DNA of 11,702 nucleotides from Desulfobacteraceae bacterium (GTDB lineage: Bacteria > Desulfobacterota > DSM-4660 > Desulfatiglandales > B25-G16), in assembly GCA_030669265.1 (NCBI GenBank), contig DAOVDY010000005.1, positions 1 through 11,702 on the forward strand, given 5' to 3'. Shown piece by piece: positions 1 through 6,388 of the stretch. Below the pieces are notes generated by a model. The model did not search any database. It was given only the letters and a program-made list of their open reading frames with translations, and was not told the origin of the DNA. Position 1 is the stretch's first letter; every line of letters begins with the position of its first letter. The translations under genes and the position numbers were made by a program.

Positions 1-252
1 CCATTGATGTACCCTTGCGATTTCGGCATATCAACCCGGACCTATGAAGAGCTTTTAGCCAGGCAATACCTTTCAGAAGGAAATATCACCACAATGGATG
101 AACTTAAGGCCCTGGAAGCCTGGGTTTCTGAAAAGATCGGCGCTGATTCTGTAAAATACAACAGCTTAGAGGCCTTTGTTGCATCATTGAAGATCCCTAA
201 AGAGGATTTATGTCTTAAGTGCTGGGATGGAAATTGGCCAATAGCCTTGTAG
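1..252 (+). CDS. purF: Amidophosphoribosyltransferase, C-terminal fragment (5' end outside window)
   Basis: This frame is open from the first base and ends at TAG (250-252), so only the last 83 residues are present. PurF transfers the amide nitrogen of glutamine to PRPP, the first step of de novo purine synthesis in the cytoplasm. The fragment opens with PLMYPCDFGIST, matching the conserved 'PP-x-x-YPC-x-(F/Y)YGID' segment near the family C-terminus. It ends with IGADSVKYNSLEAFV followed by DLCLKCWDGNWP. Cys6 of the fragment and the CLKC pair (C71, C74) fit three of the four [4Fe-4S] ligands of Bacillus-type PurF, so this is probably a cluster-bearing enzyme. The linker between the YPC block and the IGADS block is longer than I remember for typical PurF. 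The in-frame ATG at 7 is internal and not the start. No operon partner is visible downstream: about 105 bases separate it from the next gene. Confidence 0.82.
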   Translation, partial: PLMYPCDFGISTRTYEELLARQYLSEGNITTMDELKALEAWVSEKIGADSVKYNSLEAFVASLKIPKEDLCLKCWDGNWPIAL

Positions 253-357
253 GGAACGTTAAGCTCTAAACCATAAGATTTCAGCTTCTTTCTCCTCTTT
301 TGTGAAGATAAAAACAGTACAAAGTTGTCGCATAAAACACACTAAGGATGAAGTTTA

Positions 358-891
358 GTGAAGTTCAAAAATATTCTTCAGCTTCTAGCAAACCATTTTG
401 AACAGGAAAAGATTGACTATGCCTTAATAGGTGCCTTTGCACTGAAAGCATATGGATATGTTCGGGCCACACAGGATGTGGATTTTTTGGTAAGAAATAA
501 GCATCAGGATAAAATCATTGCCTATTTGGAATCCCTTGGTTATAAAACCATATATCGCTCAGTTGGGTACTCTAACCATGTTCATCCCGTATCAAAATTA
601 GGTAGGATAGATTTTGTGTACGTAAAAGGACAAACAGCAAAAAACATTTTCAGAGAAACCAGGTGGCTTTTCATTCTGGGTGATCTATCTTTACCGATCA
701 TCAGCCCCGAACACTTAATAGCCTTGAAAATCTTTGCCATGAAAAATGATCCTGATAGGGTATTTAGAGAGATGGCAGATATAAAGTACATTCTCTCCTT
801 GCCAGGGATCGACATGGAAGTAATCAAAAAATATTTTAAGAAATATGGTCAATTGGAGAGGTATTATGAGCTTATCGGTGAAAAGGAGTAA
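358..891 (+). CDS. Small nucleotidyltransferase-fold protein (AbiEii / MNT-like)
   Basis: The 177-aa protein has the signature of the polymerase-beta-like nucleotidyltransferase fold. IGAFALKAYG (I24-G33) corresponds to the G-(G/S) helix motif, TQDVDFLV carries the D40-x-D42 metal-binding pair, and GRIDFVYV supplies a third carboxylate (D85). A helical C-terminal region follows (ISPEHLIALKIFAMK), as in AbiEii/AbiGii-type and other minimal nucleotidyltransferases. The substrate cannot be read from the sequence; family members include toxins or antitoxins that nucleotidylate tRNA or protein, and antibiotic-modifying enzymes. The start is GTG at 358 with AAGGA at 344-348 about 9 bases upstream; the ATG at 348 is in another frame. 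The gene overlaps the next small gene by about 26 bases, so the two are probably translated together. A toxin-antitoxin role is only a possibility. I am fairly sure of the fold and unsure of the function. Confidence 0.75.
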   Translation: MKFKNILQLLANHFEQEKIDYALIGAFALKAYGYVRATQDVDFLVRNKHQDKIIAYLESLGYKTIYRSVGYSNHVHPVSKLGRIDFVYVKGQTAKNIFRETRWLFILGDLSLPIISPEHLIALKIFAMKNDPDRVFREMADIKYILSLPGIDMEVIKKYFKKYGQLERYYELIGEKE

Positions 892-1075
892 CAAGAAAGA
901 GATGATACTTGAAACCGATCTTTTGTTATCCCCCAGAGACTATACGGCTCTTAAGAATCCTACCGCTCATGATGCACAAAACCTCGAAAGCTATCTTGAT
1001 TTTTTGGAGGAAATAGGGGCCTTTGACTCAAAAAAGGTTAAAGCAAAACTTTATAGAGAAGTGTTTGCCCTATAA
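866..1075 (+). CDS. Small conserved-looking partner of the nucleotidyltransferase, unknown function
   Basis: The 69-aa protein overlaps the end of the nucleotidyltransferase gene by 26 bases in another frame, which indicates a translationally coupled pair. GGAGAGG (855-861) lies 4 bases before the chosen ATG at 866. Another in-frame ATG at 845 has no good ribosome site. A third at 902 would give a 57-aa protein starting MILETDLLLSP, with AAGGAG 13 bases upstream, and remains possible. The body is acidic and predicted helical (DAQNLESYLDFLEEIGAFDSK), with no cysteine pairs, no membrane segment and no recognisable DNA-binding motif. I do not recognise the family. The position suggests a regulator, antitoxin or subunit of the nucleotidyltransferase, but this is inference from gene order only. 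Confidence 0.6.
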   Translation: MSLSVKRSNKKEMILETDLLLSPRDYTALKNPTAHDAQNLESYLDFLEEIGAFDSKKVKAKLYREVFAL

Positions 1076-1254
1076 TCTTTAATCCCTTTATTTTTTGTGT
1101 CTAGTTTTCGGGTCTTGAAAGCGTATCGATATCAACATTGCCATCATTTGGTCAAAAAACTTTAGTGGTAGAATATCTCAGTAAAGGTTAACAACAGTGA
1201 CGTGATTTATGATCGAAAATGTATTATGCCCTTTACATTTTTTAGGCCTTAAAA

Positions 1255-2895
1255 ATGAAAATAGCCTTAGCACAAATTAATCCGATCATCGGGGACTTTA
1301 CCCATAATACAGAAAAGGTTATGGCTGCAGCAGAAAAGGCTATAGGTCTTTCCTGTGATCTAGTTGTCTTTTCTGAGCTCGCGATCTCAGGCTATCCGCC
1401 ACGGGATCTTCTGGAAAAGAAAGACTTTGTTGAGGCTAACCTGATACATCTACAGACGCTGGTTAAATCTATTAAAGGAATTGGTGTAATATGCGGGGTT
1501 GTGGATAAAAACCCGAACGAAAAAGGCAACCCCCTCTACAACTCAGCTGTACTTTTTGATAATGGGAAGATTCTCCACCAGGCACACAAGAGGCTTCTGC
1601 CTACTTATGACGTGTTTGATGAGAGAAGGTATTTTGAACCCGGAAAAGAATGTTCATCTTTTCTCTATAAGGACTGTCAAATAGGGCTCACCATATGCGA
1701 GGACATCTGGAACGACAAAGACTTCTTATCGAGACAGCTTTACCCTGCTGATCCGGTAGAAAGTATGATCAAAGAGGGGGTCAATCTCTTCATCAATATT
1801 TCAGCATCTCCTTATCATGTGGGCAAAAGAGAATTTAAGTGGGATATGTTTGGGGCTATCGCAAAAAAATACGGTGCACCCCTTCTATACGTAAATCAGG
1901 TTGGTGGCAATGACAGTGTGCTTTTTGATGGCATCAGTCTTGCCTTTGATGCTCAAGGCAAGGTAGCTGCGAGGGCTCGAGACTTTGAAGAGGACATAGT
2001 CACCTTTGACACTCATAGGGAAGAAGGCGACCTTCATCCAGTTGCTGAAACAGACACAGAATCTATCCTTAATGCCCTAATCATGGGCACAAGAGATTAT
2101 GTTCGGAAATGCGGGTTTTCCAAGGCTGTTATTGGATTGAGCGGCGGTATTGATTCAGCCCTTACAGCCTGTATTGCTGTCCAGGCCCTTGGAAAAGAAA
2201 ACGTTGTAGTAATTTTTATGCCTTCTCAATATACACTTAAAGAAAATTTTGAGGATACCAAAGAATTGGTATCTAATTTGGGGATCAAGCTTTTCAATGT
2301 GCCTATAAAAGGGATATTTAACAATTTTCTTCAAGGCCTCTCCCCCCTCTTTAAAGATGTGGAAACAGAAGTCACCGGCCAAAATATCCAGGCAAGGATC
2401 CGGGGCATCATCCTCATGGCCCTGAGCAACAAGTTTGGTTACCTGCTTCTTTCAACAGGTAATAAATCGGAATTGGCGGTAGGTTATTGTACCCTGTACG
2501 GAGATATGAGCGGTGGGCTGGCCGTTATCTCAGATGTACCAAAGACCATAGTGTACCGAATCGCTCGTCTGATAAATAAAGAGAAAGAGATGATTCCTGA
2601 AAAAATTATTCAAAAACCTCCATCGGCTGAGCTCAAGCCTGACCAATTAGACCAGGATGACTTGCCCCCATATGAAGTTCTGGATGGTATACTTAAGGCG
2701 TATGTAGAAGATAATAAAGCAGTTGAGGAAATTATAGAGCTGGGCTTTGAACCATCAATCGTCAGGGATATCATCAGCCGAGTTGATCGAAATGAATATA
2801 AGAGACATCAAGCTCCACCAGGATTAAAGGTTACTACTAAGTCCTTTGGTTATGGAAGAAGGTATCCTATGGCCCAAAGGTATCTGCCTACATAA
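1255..2895 (+). CDS. nadE: Glutamine-dependent NAD+ synthetase
   Basis: The enzyme converts deamido-NAD+ to NAD+ with ATP and glutamine, the last step of NAD synthesis in the cytosol. The 546 residues hold both expected domains. An N-terminal nitrilase-type glutaminase (about 1-250) shows the catalytic triad Glu41 (FSELAISGYPPRDL), Lys112 (AHKRLLP) and Cys148 (LTICEDIW). A C-terminal ATP-pyrophosphatase synthetase domain (about 275-546) shows the P-loop SGGIDS (296-301), STGNKSELAVGYCTLYGD and KPPSAELKPDQLDQDDLPPY. Length and motif order match the bacterial two-domain family, and no key residue is missing. The start MKIALAQINP is the usual N-terminus; the ribosome site is weak (TAGG, 1243-1246). 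It stands alone, with 179 bases upstream and a convergent methyltransferase gene downstream. The glutaminase domain means it does not depend on free ammonia. Confidence 0.96.
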   Translation: MKIALAQINPIIGDFTHNTEKVMAAAEKAIGLSCDLVVFSELAISGYPPRDLLEKKDFVEANLIHLQTLVKSIKGIGVICGVVDKNPNEKGNPLYNSAVLFDNGKILHQAHKRLLPTYDVFDERRYFEPGKECSSFLYKDCQIGLTICEDIWNDKDFLSRQLYPADPVESMIKEGVNLFINISASPYHVGKREFKWDMFGAIAKKYGAPLLYVNQVGGNDSVLFDGISLAFDAQGKVAARARDFEEDIVTFDTHREEGDLHPVAETDTESILNALIMGTRDYVRKCGFSKAVIGLSGGIDSALTACIAVQALGKENVVVIFMPSQYTLKENFEDTKELVSNLGIKLFNVPIKGIFNNFLQGLSPLFKDVETEVTGQNIQARIRGIILMALSNKFGYLLLSTGNKSELAVGYCTLYGDMSGGLAVISDVPKTIVYRIARLINKEKEMIPEKIIQKPPSAELKPDQLDQDDLPPYEVLDGILKAYVEDNKAVEEIIELGFEPSIVRDIISRVDRNEYKRHQAPPGLKVTTKSFGYGRRYPMAQRYLPT

Positions 2896-2984
2896 GAATG
2901 GCAGGCCAATCCCCTGACCTCCCTTCAGATATCCTGATTTTTTTACACAAAACGCTCGTTTCATCTTATATAAATCTACAAACC

Positions 2985-3055
2985 CTGCCTCGCCTGAGCC
3001 TGCCTGCTTGCCAAGGCCTCGCGAGGCAGACGGGCGAGAGCGATGGCGGGCAGGC
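2985..3055. repeat. GC-rich palindromic intergenic repeat (REP/MITE-like)
   Basis: A strongly GC-rich block lies in an AT-rich intergenic region between convergent genes. It contains a perfect 12-base palindrome GCCTCGCGAGGC (3016-3027), an outer stem GCCTGCC (2998-3004) with GGCAGGC (3049-3055), and CTCGCC (2989-2994) facing GGCGAG (3033-3038). The composition and nested symmetry are those of a dispersed repeat that folds into a hairpin. It could also act as a bidirectional transcription barrier between nadE and the methyltransferase gene, though there is no T-run beside it. Whether it is present in many copies cannot be judged from this window. Confidence 0.6.
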
Positions 3056-3150
3056 ATAAACCAGCGAGTTCTTATCAATTCAATGGTTCTTGACCAGAAT
3101 TCCCCAAATAAAGAAGGGGGGGAATAAATGCCCAGGCTTAAAGCGGGGTC

Positions 3151-3939
3151 TTATGTTCGCCTGGCCAATACCAGTATATTCTCGGCAGTATGTTCAATTA
3201 TCCCATTGCTTGAGATGTCATTTAAACGATTAGCGAATGCAGCCAAAGCCCGCATGAATTCATCTGGCGGATAAAGGGCAAACGTAGAATAATGAAAGTT
3301 GCGGGCCCTATTCAAAAGTGACTCTGGCGATTCAGCCCGATCGTGTTTGAATGCTTTTACAGCTTCAAGTTCCAGTTCCGAAACGCCATCGATTACTTCT
3401 TCAAGGTCCCCATCTCGGCACAATCGGGTTTCGCGATCCGTAAACTCTGGGAAATGCTCTCCCCAGACGGTTCGCTCATTCTGCTCTAATGTGCGGGTAT
3501 AGATAGACAAAAGTCCTCCGGGGCGTAAAATGCGTGCTGCTTCCGTAATAAAACGCTCATGATCAAAATGGTGGATGGCATTGAAGGTGGTGACTGCATC
3601 GAACCATCCTTCCGTGAAGGGCAGGTCGGTTGCACTGGCACGGCAATAAATGATATTCCTGGGAAGCTGGCATTCATCTTCCATGCGCTCGCGGCATTTG
3701 GCCAGCATAGCGTCGGAATAGTCACAGCAATAAAGCCGGAAGTTGCTGTCTAATTGTGCGGCAAGGAGATTTGAATATCGTCCAGTTCCGCAGCCGATGT
3801 CGACCACGTTGAATGGAGGATTGTCACTGGGCAGATGAAGTATTATCGCATCGATAATATGAGGGTCAGTGTTCCGAACTTTGCTATATTTCGAAGCCAC
3901 ATGTTTAAAGTGACGCTGGATGTTTTGAGCATTATTCAT
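3151..3939 (-). CDS. Class I SAM-dependent methyltransferase (UbiE/Methyltransf_11-like)
   Basis: The 262-aa protein has the Rossmann-type methyltransferase motifs in order. Motif I is VVDIGCGTGRYS (45-56), which binds SAM; an acidic residue ends strand 2 (LYCCDYSDAML, D73); TDLPF (104-108) is followed by FDAVTTFNAIHHF (113-125), and the post-motif is ILRPGGLLSIYTR. The N-terminus (FKHVASKYSKVR) resembles the UbiE/biotin-BioC group. The methyl acceptor cannot be deduced. The start is ATG (complement of 3937-3939) with GGAG 8 bases upstream on the minus strand. It is the only minus-strand gene, runs convergently to nadE, and looks GC-richer than its neighbours (a sampled 60-base line is 50% G+C). 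That hints at a separate origin such as horizontal transfer. No operon partner is seen. Confidence 0.88.
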   Translation of the reverse strand: MNNAQNIQRHFKHVASKYSKVRNTDPHIIDAIILHLPSDNPPFNVVDIGCGTGRYSNLLAAQLDSNFRLYCCDYSDAMLAKCRERMEDECQLPRNIIYCRASATDLPFTEGWFDAVTTFNAIHHFDHERFITEAARILRPGGLLSIYTRTLEQNERTVWGEHFPEFTDRETRLCRDGDLEEVIDGVSELELEAVKAFKHDRAESPESLLNRARNFHYSTFALYPPDEFMRALAAFANRLNDISSNGIIEHTAENILVLARRT

Positions 3940-4114
3940 ACAGAAACTCCAATTCTAAAATGTCCGAACTTTAAATTAGCACCCAATCATAGCTATCTCG
4001 ATAAGCAGAGTTTTCCCATAATAATTCTTAGACATATTTCCGTCTGAATTCTTAAAGCCCCAATCAAATCCCATATTTCAAATTGATACCAAATTAGAGT
4101 TTGAGGAGGCTACG

Positions 4115-4255
4115 ATGGATGGCCATTTCATAGATTTCTTACAGGAAAACATCGCAAAAATCAAGAGACATGACACTCTTTGTTCGAGACAATTAAGATC
4201 CTACGTCGGTTTCCAATGGTCTCCTTCTAAGCTGATATCCTGCATGGTATCCTAA
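4115..4255 (+). CDS. Possible small ORF of 46 aa with a strong ribosome site
   Basis: An ATG at 4115 follows an almost ideal Shine-Dalgarno sequence, GAGGAGG (4103-4109), with 5 bases of spacing. The frame runs 46 codons to TAA (4253-4255). The product begins MDGHFIDFLQENIAKIKRH and ends with a serine/cysteine-rich tail, with no signal peptide or membrane helix. I do not recognise it. It could be a real small protein, or the remaining 5' end of a longer gene that has decayed, which would explain a good ribosome site in front of a short unremarkable frame. Confidence 0.33.
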   Translation: MDGHFIDFLQENIAKIKRHDTLCSRQLRSYVGFQWSPSKLISCMVS

Positions 4256-4383
4256 CTTAATAAATTCATTTTTGTAAAATCATTTTATTTATTCTACATA
4301 AATGTAGGAATTTCTTAAATCTCAAATAACCCCATTAGCAAAAAATACATGCTTTTATCGGCAACTAAAGCCTACAAGCTGTA

Positions 4384-4400
4384 TTGGTACATATTATGCA
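4384..4400 (+). promoter_or_regulatory. Candidate sigma-54 (-24/-12) promoter for the 122-aa gene
   Basis: TTGGTAC-A-TATT-ATGCA has the invariant GG (4386-4387) and GC (4398-4399) separated by exactly 10 bases. About 10 of the 13 conserved positions of the YTGGCACG-N4-TTGCW consensus match. A transcript would start near 4411, leaving an 80-base leader before the ATG at 4490. No enhancer-binding site was identified. Confidence 0.35.
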
Positions 4401-4489
4401 TGTTATTAATTTATATAGTATCTGGAAAATCGTTAAACCAAAATTGTGGGTTATTAATCGCAATGTTAACATTTTTTTAGGAGCTTGCC

Positions 4490-4858
4490 ATGTCAATAAA
4501 TTGGGGTCCTCATTTTATTGTTCCTTCGGAAACATTAAAAACCTTCTCCGGTAGGGTACTGCTTCGTGAGACCTTTGACGAAGACCTGCTAAAGAAGGAG
4601 TTGGAGGAGCTTGGGTTTGAAGGATATCCGATCAGGGCCACAAATCCCTGGTATTGCAGGAAAAGGGGGACAGAGACCTGGATAAAAATCGGTGAGTCAG
4701 CGGAAAAGAAAGAAAACTTCGCGGTTCCTTGGGATACAGCAAAGCTTGATAACGGGGAATACCAGGTACTTGGGTTTATGCATGTGTGGGTTAAAAAAGA
4801 TCGCCAGGATCTCGTTGTTGCAAGAGAGAATATCGTAGATGTTGTGATTGAAAATTAG
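4490..4858 (+). CDS. Uncharacterised 122-aa protein with an Ig-like C-terminal half
   Basis: I do not recognise this protein as a named family. The first half is mixed (FSGRVLLRETFDEDLLKKEL, then YPIRATNPWYCRKRG). The second half, PWDTAKLDNGEYQVLGF followed by VVARENIVDVVIEN, has the 'W-D-T-x-x-L-x-x-G-x-Y' strand pattern common in bacterial Ig-like/FN3-type beta-sandwich domains. That pattern usually occurs in large secreted proteins. Here there is no signal peptide or membrane segment, so a short stand-alone cytoplasmic domain is implied. Only one cysteine is present. The start is ATG 4490 with AGGAG (4479-4483) 6 bases upstream, a clear choice. It seems to be transcribed alone, with 100 bases before the next gene. 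Function is unknown. Confidence 0.75.
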   Translation: MSINWGPHFIVPSETLKTFSGRVLLRETFDEDLLKKELEELGFEGYPIRATNPWYCRKRGTETWIKIGESAEKKENFAVPWDTAKLDNGEYQVLGFMHVWVKKDRQDLVVARENIVDVVIEN

Positions 4859-4930
4859 ATTTTCCTAATTCTCAGAACAGTATTTGGTATAAATCGAAGC
4901 TAGCGTGTTTATATTTTACCTCTTGGGTAC

Positions 4931-4944
4931 CGTTTAATTAAACG
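4931..4944. promoter_or_regulatory. Perfect 14-base palindrome just upstream of a ribosome site
   Basis: CGTTTAATTAAACG is a perfect palindrome located 14 bases before the ATG of the small zinc-ribbon gene and directly abutting its purine-rich ribosome site (GAAAGGAAAG). The placement suits an operator for a dimeric repressor or an autoregulatory site. No second copy was noticed in the window, so a chance palindrome in AT-rich DNA is not excluded. Confidence 0.3.
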
Positions 4945-4958
4945 AAAGGAAAGAAGAA

Positions 4959-5162
4959 ATGGAGATCAAAAAAAAGAATCTCGAACCAAGAGCATATGAA
5001 AAATCACATAGCGAAAAGATTATCTGTTCAAAATGCGGTATGGTGTTGAAGTCATCCAGCAAAGGAATAGTAGGCGACAATAATATTGCCTTTTGTGAAT
5101 ATTGTTATAAAAACCTCCTGTTTCCAAACCTACATGAGAACTACTTGGAAATACTTAATTAA
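4959..5162 (+). CDS. Small zinc-ribbon-like protein, unknown function
   Basis: The 67-aa protein has two CxxC knuckles, ICSKCGMVL (C33, C36) and FCEYCYKN, about 22 residues apart. This is the spacing of a treble-clef or zinc-ribbon site binding one zinc ion. The N-terminus is very lysine/glutamate-rich (MEIKKKNLEPRAYEKSHSEK). There is no signal peptide. The product is probably cytoplasmic, and a role in nucleic-acid or protein binding is the usual guess for such proteins but is not shown here. The start is ATG 4959 with AAAGGAAAG just upstream. A perfect palindrome (4931-4944) sits immediately before the ribosome site and may be an operator. It is not tightly linked to either neighbour. Confidence 0.68.
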   Translation: MEIKKKNLEPRAYEKSHSEKIICSKCGMVLKSSSKGIVGDNNIAFCEYCYKNLLFPNLHENYLEILN

Positions 5163-5174
5163 AATGAAACTGGG

Positions 5175-5217
5175 CTCGAGATTTCATACACTAAATCCAG
5201 TGATATAACTCGAGATT
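5175..5217 (+). repeat. Short direct repeat flanking a small hairpin
   Basis: CTCGAGATT occurs at 5175-5183 and again at 5209-5217, a 34-base period (about three helical turns). Between them CACT (5189-5192) and AGTG (5199-5202) can pair. CTCGAG is itself palindromic. The array lies upstream of the class I amidotransferase gene and could be a pair of protein-binding sites, but it is short enough to be chance. Confidence 0.25.
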
Positions 5218-5232
5218 GGTATAACGAGTGCA
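5216..5232 (+). promoter_or_regulatory. Weak candidate sigma-54 promoter for the class I amidotransferase
   Basis: TTGGTATAACGAGTGCA shows GG (5218-5219), exactly 10 bases, then GC (5230-5231). About 9 of 13 consensus positions match, with the first T of the -12 element missing. A transcript would begin near 5243 and leave a leader of roughly 117 bases. This is the weakest of three similar sites in the window. Confidence 0.25.
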
Positions 5233-5359
5233 CTACGGCCTTGATCCAACCCTTAACCGCTGCCCCCTTAAATCGGATGGAATTCCTGTCTTCTACCACA
5301 TATCAGAGTCTTTCATGTAAAAAATATTTCATGCTAAGAAAAGCGCTTATTCCTTACTA

Positions 5360-6079
5360 ATGAAAACGCGGCTCCTTATTTTACAGCATATGCCATGGGA
5401 AAAACCGGGGCAATTCCTGCTCCGTTCGGCAAAAAAACATCATGTGCAACTTGATATTCTTGAAATCTGGCACCAACCAATTCCTGATATTAGCTCATAT
5501 CATGGTTTGATCGTTTTGGGAGGTAGCCCCAACATAGACCAAGTTGAACAATACCCCTTTCTTAAGGCAGAAAAAGAGATCATCCACTGGACAATAGATA
5601 ATGATATGCCCTATCTGGGATTCTGCTTAGGGCACCAGCTTTTGGCCGAGGCCTTGGGTGCAAGGGTAGGACCTAATTTTTGCAGGAGTGTGGGTTTTAT
5701 ACAAGGTCAGATTACGAAAAATGGTTACATGCATCCAATTCTTAGAGGTATTCCCCAATCCTTTACCATTTTTAAGTGGCATTCCCAGGCAGTCTTGCCG
5801 CCTCTGCCTAAACATCTGCAAGTCCTTGCCACATCGGCGGATTGTATGGTGGAAGCTATTTCCATACAAGGAAAGCCCCACCTGATTGGACTCCAGTTTG
5901 ACAATCATGCCGCCGCACCCTCTGATATAAGAGACTGGGTGGAAAATGATCAGGAATGGTTATCACAGGTTTCCGGAGTTAACCCTATGAATATACTTAA
6001 TGGTGCTGAGAGACTGGAGAATATCACTGTTAAGCAATTTGATATCCTCTTTAACAATTTCATCAAATTGATATCTTGA
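5360..6079 (+). CDS. Class I glutamine amidotransferase (GMP-synthase-glutaminase-like)
   Basis: This is a 239-aa stand-alone class I (triad) amidotransferase of the group often annotated 'type 1 glutamine amidotransferase / GMP synthase-like'. YHGLIVLGGSPNI (47-59) forms the oxyanion-strand region. YLGFCLGHQLLAEALG (85-100) is the nucleophile elbow with Cys89, and KWHSQAVLPP (139-148) is the usual conserved H-S/D segment. The third motif, normally QFHPE, reads QFDNH (179-183). The catalytic His and Glu positions are therefore Asp181 and His183, which is unusual. Such proteins act on unknown small-molecule acceptors, or on peptides such as gamma-glutamyl compounds. The only in-frame start downstream of the stop at 5318 is ATG 5360, and it has no recognisable Shine-Dalgarno. 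It appears monocistronic; no ammonia-accepting partner gene is adjacent. Confidence 0.85.
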   Translation: MKTRLLILQHMPWEKPGQFLLRSAKKHHVQLDILEIWHQPIPDISSYHGLIVLGGSPNIDQVEQYPFLKAEKEIIHWTIDNDMPYLGFCLGHQLLAEALGARVGPNFCRSVGFIQGQITKNGYMHPILRGIPQSFTIFKWHSQAVLPPLPKHLQVLATSADCMVEAISIQGKPHLIGLQFDNHAAAPSDIRDWVENDQEWLSQVSGVNPMNILNGAERLENITVKQFDILFNNFIKLIS

Positions 6080-6180
6080 CACTATTTTTTCTGGACCCTG
6101 TAGGCCAGTGATTGGGAAATAAAGAAAACCACGTTGAATTAGCTAAAACACTTACAACCCTCTAATTAGATAAATGCAAG

Positions 6181-6268
6181 GTAGCTACTCAGGTTGTTAG
6201 GTTCACCGTTCACCCCTGCCCGACGGACGGCAGGCGTGAACCCCGGAACGTTGAACCTGAGCAGTTAC
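6181..6268. repeat. 88-base inverted repeat (REP/MITE-like)
   Basis: The outer arms GTAGCTACTCAGGTT (6181-6195) and AACCTGAGCAGTTAC (6254-6268) pair over 15 bases with one mismatch and one G-T. The inner arms GTTCACCCCTGCC (6208-6220) and GGCAGGCGTGAAC (6229-6241) pair with one mismatch around the 8-base loop CGACGGAC. The block is much GC-richer than its surroundings. It resembles the short palindromic repeats scattered through intergenic regions of many uncultured deltaproteobacterial genomes. It carries no coding sequence. Confidence 0.7.
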
Positions 6269-6388
6269 AATGCAAGCATATACAAAAAGGTAAATTAAAT
6301 AATACAAATACTACAAAATTGTTGTTTTTAACCGTATTAATTTACTTGTTTATAAATTAACTTGCTGAAATCACTATAGAATATGTTC

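Larger units (their letters stand above)
3940..4489. other. Gene-poor AT-rich stretch between divergent genes
   Basis: This 550-base region lies between the methyltransferase start and the next plus-strand gene. It holds only a possible 46-aa ORF (4115-4255), a sigma-54-like site (4384-4400) and a small imperfect hairpin ATTCTACA/TGTAGGAAT around 4291-4311. The rest is low-complexity AT-rich sequence. I see no RNA gene, transposon end or long repeat in it. Confidence 0.6.

Noticed and set aside
7..252. Treating the PurF fragment as a complete small gene starting at ATG 7
   Set aside because: The preceding codons continue the conserved PurF segment to the window edge, so it is the tail of a longer gene.
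845..865. Upstream ATG start for the nucleotidyltransferase partner
   Set aside because: No ribosome site precedes it, while the ATG at 866 has GGAGAGG at 4-base spacing.
2925..2944. Possible terminator after nadE: TCAG/CTGA with seven Ts
   Set aside because: The stem is only 4 bp and too weak to call, although the T-run is present.
3099..3125. Hairpin ATTCCCC/GGGGAAT as terminator of the methyltransferase gene
   Set aside because: The stem is perfect over 7 bp but no T-run follows on either strand.
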